Part shown: positions 1 to 8,400 of the stretch, piece after piece
Layout: the number at the start of each line of letters is the position of its first letter
How positions within the stretch are numbered: the first letter of the stretch is position 1
Source of the DNA: Byssochlamys sp. IMV 00236
Taxonomy: Eukaryota > Ascomycota > Eurotiomycetes > Eurotiales > Thermoascaceae
Length of the DNA: 12,194 nt
Assembly: GCA_001931875.2 (NCBI GenBank)
Contig: MSJH02000591.1
Location: 1 to 12,194, forward strand
Direction of reading: 5' to 3'
The notes under the pieces: model-generated
What the model saw: the letters and a program-made list of their open reading frames with translations, nothing else
Told to the model about the DNA's origin: nothing
The model's database searches: none
Translations under genes and position numbers: made by a program

Positions 1-30
<30 letters not shown>
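1..30. repeat. A30 homopolymer at window edge
   Basis: The window opens with thirty uninterrupted A residues, followed by AT-rich sequence up to the first gene. It may be a genuine poly(dA) tract in a promoter, the relic of a retroposed poly(A) tail whose body lies outside the window, or a sequencing or assembly edge effect. The sequence alone cannot separate these. Confidence 0.9.
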
Positions 31-31
<1 letters not shown>

Positions 32-124
32 CGTCAACTTTAATTGCATACATAAAAAAATAAAATAGATTGATTACACTCTTGATAGATTATTGCTTAC
101 ATAAACAACACAAAACAACAACAA

Positions 125-2399
125 ATGAACGAGACTTTACCAAATATTACTGAATTACGAAACAACATTGACTTTGCTTCCATTTCACAATTCTTTCATA
201 CATTTCAATCTGCTTTTCATCCCTGGCCGACATCTACTCAACAGTTGATATATCGTACAAGAATAGAATACGGACAAGAATATGTATTTGAAACAGAGGT
301 AAAGAAAGAAAACAATAAAAGAAAGAAAAGGATCGATTGTGCAACAATTGCATTCATCCTTTTTTTTATTTGCATAAACACTCATATTTTACTATTAGGA
401 CCTTGAGCGCATGTTTTTGGATTATTCTGAAAGATCTCGTCTAGAAGACTTGATTGTACGCATGTTACGCTTATTGACTCGTAATCGATTTATAAAGTAA
501 TTATACATATAGACTCTTTTATATATTTCGTCGACTCATTATTCATAGTTCTTCTACTTGGCAAACCTATTTTGCCAAAGAATTCGATAAAAGAAAACCC
601 GATATGACAAACCCATTCTATAATCAGCAAGAATCAATACAAACGACTGATAATCCAAGCATGTTGGACTTCTTTCAATTGTCACTCGAAACAAGAGTAC
701 ACTTGTTATATCTACTATGTGAAGTAAGTTTATGCTTATAAATATTTGAATTTAGACAACTTATTCTCATATACATATATAGTGGCAACTAGATGATCCA
801 GAAAGATTCCGTGAACATTTGGATAGCGAAGAAGGATCAGCACAGTGGGTGGGTGCTTTAGAAACACTTGTCTGTTTGCTTTTACTAAGAGAATATTAGA
901 GAGTGGATCCTATTGGATATGACAGTAAAGGTGCTACTCTTTGGTTGTTTGATGGTTGTGTTGTCCTTTTTATTATTTATTATTATTTACTTATTCCTTT
1001 ATTCAGATAACAGACTCTATATGGAAACACCAAAACCATCTGTTAAACTTCGTAAAAAGAAGAGTCGACCTGCTTACAAGGGCACATCACGTAAAAGTTC
1101 ACGTAGGGCTGTTGCAAAAAAGGAACCTGATCAGGATATGGATGAAAATGAACAAGAATGGATACCATGGAAACTGGTAAGAATATAAATGACTTTAGTA
1201 GAAACAAGCTGATTTCCCTCCTTTTTTTTTTAGATATGTTACTCAAAGCAAGATTGGGAACAGATTGCTTCGAGATACGAACATAGCGACCATGCTGATG
1301 AAAAACGGTTTTATAATTTACTTGTTAATGACCTAGTGCCCAAGGTGTTACCAATACTAGAAGAACGAGAAAGAGAAATCAAGAAACAAGAGGCTATTAT
1401 CCATCGCAAGCGAAGCTCGCGTATCATGATTAGAGAATTAGAAGCATTGGAAAGAGCTTCGAGTAGTGAACCTGAATTTGACTTTAGTTCTCCTGGAGTC
1501 AAGACAAGATCGTCCAACAGAATTGAGCAAAATCCTTTGGATAAAGAGCGTAAAGAGAAGGAAAATTTAGCAAAAGCAAGAGAAGAACGTGCGTTGGAAC
1601 GTGAAAGACGTCTGATGGAACGTGAATATCGTGCATTGATTCGTGAGAAAGGTCAAAATGAGAATGATAGAGAAGAATCACCCATGGCAGAGGAAAGAAT
1701 CGCTAATGATAACGTCAAAAAGAAGAGAAAAGAAAAGTTTGATGAATATGGTAACCCAATACCTAAAAAGAAGAGAGGAAGAAAACCAAAGAATAAGTCT
1801 GCAGAAGACTGGTTTTTCAGCTGCATCTGTGGAGTTTCTGGTAGAAATTTGGCAAGTATATCAAATCAAGTCATGATTTGTATCTCTAATAAAAAAAATA
1901 ATAGGATGATGGCACACCAATGATTGCTTGTGAGAAATGTGACACCTGGCAGCATATTCAATGTCTACAGCAGTCTGGACAAGTGGATAAAAATGCGAAT
2001 CAACTAGAAGAAGTGTCATTTATTTGCCAATCATGCTCTACTAAAGAAGAAGACATGGATATTGATATTGAAGAACACGATGATAAACAGAAAGTAGATA
2101 CATCCTTTGTTAATACAACTGCCCTTAACTACAGTACCCAAAACCCACAACCTGTGAATATACTTCCGTCTCATTTTAGAGAATTACGGCCAAACCTTGT
2201 TACTGAACAAGTATTTCCAATTCAGTCCATGTTGCTTCATCAGCACACTCTACAGCCTGCTCCCCCAATAGTCCGTGATATACAACATCAGTCGACATAT
2301 CCTCAGCAGACTACACTCATGTCACAAGACTCATCTACAACTGATAACAAGCCTGTGATGAATCAATTAAACAATCAAGACAGAATAGATAATAACTAA
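125..2399 (+). CDS. DDT/WHIM-like, AT-hook and PHD-finger chromatin protein (8 exons, ~616 aa)
   Basis: Exons by reading frame and splice sites: 125-298, 399-496, 549-723, 783-848, 900-954, 1007-1176, 1234-1851 and 1905-2399 (TAA). Residues ~60-90 (LEDLIVRMLRLL) look like a DDT-type helical segment. Residues 129-149 and 172-194 (GYDSKGATLWLFDDNRLY) resemble WHIM motifs of ISWI-partner proteins such as RSF1 and CECR2; 241-275 (WIPWKL, then DEKRFYNLL) would be the third motif. A charged helical stretch (~275-400) leads to a basic cluster with an AT-hook core RGRKP (427-431). A PHD finger follows, with ligands C443, C445, C461, C464, H469, C472, C493 and C496 and a DTWQHIQC core like H3K4me-binding PHDs. 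The C-terminus is Q/P/T-rich. Likely role (inference): nuclear subunit of a chromatin remodeller or histone reader. The start is the first ATG of the frame in an A-rich context. The PHD is split by a GC-AG intron. The family is clear at domain level; an exact ortholog is not. Confidence 0.87.
1852..1904 (+). other. Non-canonical GC-AG intron inside the PHD finger
   Basis: The exon ends ...AATTTG and is followed by GCAAGT, an excellent GC-donor consensus. The acceptor is AATAG. Splicing here joins GRNL to DDGTPMIAC, restoring the standard PHD spacing between the first and second cysteine pairs. The only nearby GT (1856-1857) would shift the reading frame. The 53-nt length matches the other introns in the window. 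Confidence 0.85.
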
Positions 2400-2407
2400 T
2401 ATAAGAG

Positions 2408-2440
2408 TCTATTTTTCAATAGATTCCAATGAAAAATAGA
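2408..2440 (+). terminator. 3' UTR hairpin just after the PHD gene
   Basis: An 11-bp perfect inverted repeat (TCTATTTTTCA at 2408-2418, TGAAAAATAGA at 2430-2440) with an 11-nt loop begins eight bases after the stop codon. It should fold in the 3' UTR RNA. It could influence 3'-end formation or mRNA stability, or be chance in AT-rich DNA. No clean AATAAA lies close by, so the poly(A) site of this gene is not assigned. Confidence 0.5.
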
Positions 2441-2457
2441 TACACACTTTATCAAAC

Positions 2458-2476
2458 ATATATATATATATATATA
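2458..2476. repeat. (AT)n dinucleotide tract
   Basis: Nineteen bases of perfect alternating A/T, continuing as imperfect TA-rich sequence to about 2497. It is a simple microsatellite in the gap between the PHD and phosphatase genes, with no coding potential. Confidence 0.9.
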
Positions 2477-3133
2477 GTAATAATATATACATATAAACTC
2501 CCATTCTTTGTTGTAAATAGTAACGCAGCAGTAGAAATGATGACAATGGTTTATTCATTCTCGCCTTGAGTAACCTTTCTTTTTATCTTTTTATGCAGAT
2601 TACATTTCTTCCTTTCTTTTATCTATTCTTGTTAAATAAGAAGAGTGCATTTATGCTAAATCGATCAGGTGACCTGCATCTTTTAATGAATAGAAAAGAT
2701 AGAAAAAAAAAAGATTGAGAGAATAACAAAAAATAAAAACTGCCTTTTATAACCAAAAGAGTAGTTTGATTTGGTGGGAAACCCAAATGAGGCATTGCTT
2801 GGGTGTGTGCTGTTTCTCTTATGAGGGCATGTACCACGTGATGACTTTATATTTGTATTTTTTTTCTTTGGTTTAAAAAATAAAAAAAATAGTAGCAATA
2901 ATCTGTCTTTTTTCTCTCTCTTTTTTCCTCTTTTATTTTTTTTATTTTCCTTCCTTTTTTACACTTTTTTTTTAAAGCAAAGTGAACAAAACACTCTACA
3001 AAATAAAGAAGGGAAAAGGGATATTTTGACAAAGAAGCAATATAAAAAAGGAGAACTAAAGACCAAAAATATAAAGAATATATCTTTTTCTTTTATAATC
3101 AACATACATTTATACATCAAAAGAAAAAAGAAA
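2477..3133 (+). promoter_or_regulatory. Intergenic region and likely promoter of the phosphatase gene
   Basis: No gene is supported here. A relatively GC-rich island (about 2755-2845) stands out from the AT-rich surroundings. It holds an ATTTGG/CCAAAT inverted pair (2769-2774 and 2783-2788) and a palindromic CACGTG E-box (2835-2840), the classic site for bHLH factors of the Cbf1/USF type. It is followed by a long pyrimidine-dominated stretch (2902-2973), typical of fungal promoters, and a TATAAAA-like element at 3041-3047, about 90 nt before the ATG. Minus-strand reading frames in this stretch are low-complexity and probably meaningless. Confidence 0.5.
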
Positions 3134-4514
3134 ATGTCTCAAACAGAGACAATCCAAACAGATAGTAAAAATATAACCAACAGTGACAACAGTACTTTAC
3201 AACAGCCATCAGAATCTCTAAAAACGAAAAAAGGTATATATATATATATAAAAGTGTGTGTATGACAAAATAAATAATGCCTACTGTTATATATAAAAAA
3301 GAAAAGGGAAAGAAGCAAGTAGATCCAGAATATGTCAAATCACCCATCAGAAGTAGTAATGGCAACAGTAGGCCATCTTCAACAGGATCACTAAAGCCTT
3401 TTCAAAAGGGGGGCTTCCTATCATTATTATTATGTTGTACAGTTGGAGCAGGTTCTTTTCTCGACAATAGCGATAAATCTTCAATTAACAACAAAAAGAA
3501 TAGACATCATAAAGAAAAGCGACAACCAAATACTGATACAAAAGTAGCCCCACCCATTCCTTCTTCGCCATCTACTACGACTACGACCACATCTCCCGTG
3601 ACGGAACAGTCAGCAGAAATAGAGAGCTCAGATCATGTTGACTCGAATCATTTAAAGAACGAACACGAAGATATACCTCAATCCATGACTCCTACTTCAT
3701 CTCCTGGCCCCCAATCTGAAGTAAGTTTATATATATATAAAAGGTGAAGTGGAATGCTTATACTTTTTATAGGGTCCGATTGTATGGCTACTACCTCCAT
3801 TGTCCAATGAAGATAAAGAGAGAAAATGTCTTGTTCTTGATCTGGATGAAACATTAGTACACAGCTCATTTAAAGTAAAATCATATCTACAGAAGGAATT
3901 ACATTACTCATGTTAATATTAGATCATTCCAAATCCTGATTTCATTGTACCTGTAGAAATTGATAATCAATACCACAATGTATATGTATTAAAACGACCA
4001 GGCGTTGATGAATTTATGAGAAAGATGGGAGAAAAGTATGAGATTGTAGTATTTACAGCTAGTTTGGCCAAGGTATGTTTGATTTATGAATCCTATTCCT
4101 TAATAACCCCATATTATTATAGTACGCAGATCCTGTGCTAGATATGCTAGACGTTCACAAGGTGATAAAGCATAGATTGTTTAGAGAATCATGTTATAAT
4201 CATAAAGGGACTTATGTAAAGGTAAAGTGTTTTATCTATATATAAAAAGTCAATTTCTTTATTTATACATTCAATAGGACTTGTCACAATTGGGTCGTAA
4301 TCTCGCATCTACGCTCATACTCGATAACTCACCTGCAAGCTATATATTCCATACATCCAACGCTGTACCTATTTCAACTTGGTTTAATGATCCTCACGAC
4401 ACTGAATTAACTGATTTAGTTGCCTTTTTAGAAGATTTAACTGTTGTTGATGATGTACAATTAGTATTAGATAACTCAATTTATTCTAATACCACTGCAA
4501 CCACCATTACTTGA
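3134..4514 (+). CDS. SCP/Psr-type FCP1-like protein phosphatase (6 exons, ~361-368 aa)
   Basis: Exons: 3134-3233, then 3302 (or 3323)-3720, 3773-3874, 3923-4072, 4123-4221 and 4278-4514 (TGA). The C-terminal half is a textbook NIF/CTD-phosphatase domain of the haloacid dehalogenase fold. The nucleophile motif is [10 protein letters not shown] (D196 and D198 with the longer model). [41 protein letters not shown] and the acidic motif [13 protein letters not shown] follow, in the order of human CTDSP1 and yeast Psr1/Psr2. The reaction is Mg-dependent dephosphorylation of phospho-Ser/Thr proteins; Psr proteins act at the plasma membrane, animal SCPs on RNA polymerase II CTD and other targets. The variable N-terminal half (~1-173) is Ser/Thr-rich. 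It contains [10 protein letters not shown] (Cys 78-79), matching the Leu-rich Cys-Cys segment of CTDSP1, a probable palmitoylation anchor. The substrate is unknown. The first intron's acceptor is ambiguous; all other boundaries preserve conserved motifs. Confidence 0.94.
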
Positions 4515-4732
4515 TTATAATTTATGTCTTTCCCCTTTTGCTATTACTATTACTACACTTACTTCCTCTCTTTTCGTTTCTTAGCATACCCCATTTTCCC
4601 CCCCTCTTTTTTTGATTCTCTTTTACTTTATCTTACCTCTGCCCCTTCCTTTTATTTCATATTAAAAAATATTTTAAGCAAACATATATATGATGTTTTT
4701 CTTTATATATAAAAAAAATATATTGGCAACAT

Positions 4733-4742
4733 AATAAATAAA
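4733..4742 (+). promoter_or_regulatory. Overlapping AATAAA poly(A) signals of the phosphatase gene
   Basis: Two overlapping AATAAA hexamers (4733-4738 and 4737-4742) lie about 220 nt after the phosphatase stop codon, behind a pyrimidine-rich 3' UTR. They are the best candidate cleavage/polyadenylation signal. Another AATAAATAAA sits near 5002. Confidence 0.5.
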
Positions 4743-5419
4743 CTGATTCAGGTAGCATAACATCTCTCTCTCTCTTGCTCCCTTCAATGGCACTCTATTT
4801 GCATGACGATGACAGACAATCAGCCAGGAAACATAATAGAGATTATGCCATTTTTTGACAGGAGCTTTACAATGTCTTCAGATCAACAACAATAAAGGAG
4901 ATCATTATTGATTACCACGTAAGCTATAGTCTTTTTGATATATCATTACAAGGTGATGTATTTATCACTGATAGTAAAACCATAAAGCGATCTTGTCATT
5001 CAATAAATAAAGAATAAACTGATAATTCCAAGTAAGCTGAACGCTTTTTTTTTTTATCTTGGAAGCGACAAAGTGAATCTCCTGAGGTTAAAATAGGAGG
5101 ATAACTAACAGTATCAACGGCAAACATTTAGATAATATAAGGAGACTTTGTTTTCATCTCCTTTATCAGATCCTTCCGTACATCTCATTAATTTTCACTT
5201 CTCTTTTGCTTTGAAATAAGGAACATTCATCTTTTAGTTTGTTTTAAACGCTTTGAGAAAACACCCATAAAAGTAAGATTCATGTATACTATATGTCACA
5301 ACGTTATTCATCGCACTGCTATTGTTTTTTTTTAAGGCTTAATTCCTACTATAATCAACCTACTACTTTAATTTCTTATTAATTATATTCTGGTGTCATA
5401 AGGGGGATAAACAACGTTT
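4743..5419 (+). promoter_or_regulatory. Gap upstream of the formin: hairpins, small upstream ORF, STRE-like site
   Basis: No full gene is visible. Inverted repeats are TTCCAAG/CTTGGAA (5026-5032 and 5058-5064) enclosing a T11 run (5045-5055); CTCCT/AGGAG (5079-5083 and 5095-5099); and AAGGAGA/TCTCCTT (5139-5145 and 5157-5163), extended by GATA/TATC after a 4-nt bulge. A short ATG frame at 5282-5335 (17 codons plus stop) could act as an uORF if the formin leader starts upstream of it. AGGGG at 5401-5405, just before the formin ATG, matches a stress-response-element core but could be chance. No tRNA A/B boxes or 5S-like sequence were recognised. Confidence 0.4.
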
Positions 5420-8400
5420 ATGCATCAAAAGAAAAAAAGTGATTGTATGCTGGATGTACCAGTAACCATCGCTCCAAGAAATAAATCAATCTCATCAGCC
5501 TCGTCAAAACCCTCGAGTACACCTATCAGAAGGACAATGTCTTCACCTTCTAGTGATCTTCAAAATAACCCACCTCAACCCATCAAGTTTCCAGAAGCTT
5601 TAAAAAAGCAGCCTGCCTCTAGAACTCCCATTTCCACAAACTTTAACACCAAGAACAGCAAGGCGTTATCCTTGACACAGAATACACGTATGAGCAAACG
5701 AACATCGAGCGTCGATAACTTTCAAAAATCTGTAAACTCTGGTATACGTATGACAGCGTCCTCCAGGTTCAGTAAGAATCTTTTGCCAACTTGGCTAGCA
5801 AAAAGCAATCCCACCACAGCACCAGTAAACGAATCTATTGACCATTCCTTGACACAGTCCATTTCGGATAATCCTCAAGATACAAATGCATCAGAGAGCA
5901 CGATTATTAGTCAGTCAGAAAATGATAATCTTTCTAAAAGTACACCTGTAAATGTTATAGATGATGCTAATAACTTTTCTGAAATATTCGAAGATCTTCT
6001 TGTACGGTATTATTATAAGATATACGCAAATATGTCCTTTATTTAAACCCCTAACTGTAGAATGAACTTAATATGAAAGAATCGCAAAAAGAGAAATTAA
6101 GACAGCTACCTCATGATCGCAAATTATATTTACTTCAACAAAATCAACACATAAAGAAAACCACAAACAATAGCAAGTCCTCCACAAAGAGCATTCCGTC
6201 GTCCAATTCTACCACTAGTCTTTTTCAACCCAAGACAACAAAACAAAAGGCATCCCTGAAAAAGAGCGAAACATCTGCACGACTTTCTGTATCAGGAAAA
6301 ACACCAACACCCCTCAAAGATTCAGAAGATATGGATAAATCACACGGCACGTGTATTTCTTCATCATCCCCCAAAACAACAAGGTCCAACGATAGCACTT
6401 GTTCTACTGTATCTAAAAGTAACTCAACACGAAGGGAGGAGAAGAGGAATTTGGTGTCTGGTAAACCGAGTGGAACGATGTCAAAAGCAATGCAAAACAT
6501 GCGCAGTACAAGAGAAAATATACTTGATGGAAGGGCAGCGACTTACAAGTTCTCTCGTAAGAACCTAGCAAACTTTAATAGCACCAGATCAAAGGTAGGC
6601 TCGATGATTATGGAATTTGATGCGCTTGCATATAAGCAAGAAGATGCAGTGACTGACGAATCAGCTGCTTGGCTTCTACTCGACAACACAACGCTGCCTC
6701 GTCATGCAAATAAAAGCAACCAACAGCAGCGTCCGTCATTAAACAATCTCTTTTCCAAACCCACAGCGGACTCTGATCCAGTTGCTCTAGTGTCAAGCAG
6801 CTATGTGTACCAAAGTTTAACACGAAGAGATGCATCGCATTTGGCCAGCTTGGTAGCATCAGAGGACAGAAACAAACTCGGCCGCGACAGAGACAATCCA
6901 TATTTTTATGTGGAAAAACTCAGAAATAGGTAACTATCATTTAAATATGCCTTCAGCTAAAATCCCTTATATTATTACAGCAGGAATTTGTCTATTGATG
7001 CATTGACAAGATACATTGCATCACTAAAGGCTACTCTAAATAATGTAAATGAATTATGGGTTAATGAATTTCTGTCCAAACGTCATGACGGCCTGGACGC
7101 ACTTGAGACAGTCTTTGGAAAACTTGTAGCCAAAAAAACAAAGTAAGAGGCATAAAACATACTGTCTTGAGCTTGTATAAACACGTCTTTTTTTTTTCTA
7201 ATAGAAAAAAGGGTAATTTAAGACTAACAGAAAGTGAAGAGCAATGCTTGCTTGAATGTATTCATTGTATCCATGCCCTCGTTAACTACAAGGTAAGTCT
7301 GGACATGATACAGGAAATATATCTTTTAAAGACATTTCATAAATATACTCATTTCTTTTGATTACATAGGCAGGTTACGATCAAATAATGATGCGCCCAG
7401 AATTACTGCATTTATTGCTTGTATTCCTGTTTGCAAGCACAGCATCACTCTCGTTAACAATTCAAACAAATGCCCCTCCATCAAAAAAAGCGTCCCTAAC
7501 GAACCTAGGATCCCAATTGTTATCTGCAGCTGTTAAAAGCGAAGCAAGGCAAAGTAAATCTGTATTGACTAACAATGCAGCCAAAGATGGTAACTCGGTT
7601 GCTGATGGTGAACAAGGGCTCCATATAACGTTTGAAGCGTGTACACTTATTTTTGGGATATTTTTTTCTATCTGCTCAATCTCTTCAGACGGCTACGAAT
7701 TGGTATTGCTAGTTTTATCTGAAGTAAAAGATGAAAAGTATCGATTTGAAAAATTATTACAAAGCCTCTATGAGCTCGGAAGCTCCCTTGAAAACAAAGC
7801 TACAAAGCCATCACGCCAAACAGATGATCAATACAGCCTCATGGTGTTCAGCTGCATTACTGCAGGGCTCAACTTGTGCTGCACGATTGTTCAGACGCCA
7901 GCTTCACTGGAGAGACGAAGTGCACTTCGAGAAGAAATTGAAAGAAGAGGGCTAAAGGATTATATTGAGAAGCTGTTGAAACAGAGAAGTATGTTGCCAG
8001 CAGCATTACAAAGCTGTATAGACAATTATATGAAGCAGAAGAAAGTGGATGAGGATCAGATACGAAAGCAAGAAAACCTCAAGAGGCAAAGTATACTCCA
8101 GTTGTAAGTATATTATGCATTTATTAGATATCATGCTGATCATATACCCATAGTCAACCGCACGATATGATGGCATCGGCATTAAACTCTTTCCAAAAAG
8201 ATCCAGAGTTGTATTATTTGGTTGTCGATAGTGTAAATGAACTCATGTCGGTAGGGGTTCATCAGATCTCTACTGACAAACAGTTTGTAAAAGATGTCTG
8301 GTGTGTGGTTCATACACTGGCTAAACATTTAAAGCCAATAAAGACAAATGGCATGTTTTATATAAAAGAGTTGTTGATAACGCGCGTATACTAACTCTTT

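Noticed and set aside
913..1188. Frame with a transmembrane-like start that reads through intron 5 of the PHD gene
   Set aside because: The hydrophobic residues come from the T-rich intron 955-1006; splicing gives the conserved WLFDDNRLY join, so the apparent membrane segment is an artefact.
4524..4712. Small hydrophobic frame after the phosphatase stop
   Set aside because: The sequence is a pyrimidine-rich 3' UTR before the AATAAA signals; Phe/Leu/Tyr/Ser composition simply reflects T-richness.
4955..5025. Box C-like GTGATGT and CTGA motifs suggesting a C/D snoRNA
   Set aside because: The C box is imperfect, no terminal stem pairs around the boxes and no guide region could be recognised.
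7639..7688. Possible intron in the formin FH3 region (GT at 7639 or 7641 to TTCAG at 7688); with GT at 7641 it is 48 nt and frame-preserving
   Set aside because: Read through, the segment encodes a hydrophobic helix (FEACTLIFGIFFSI) that leads properly into SSDGYELVL, as in other FH3 armadillo helices. Removal would delete that helix, so it is better treated as coding.
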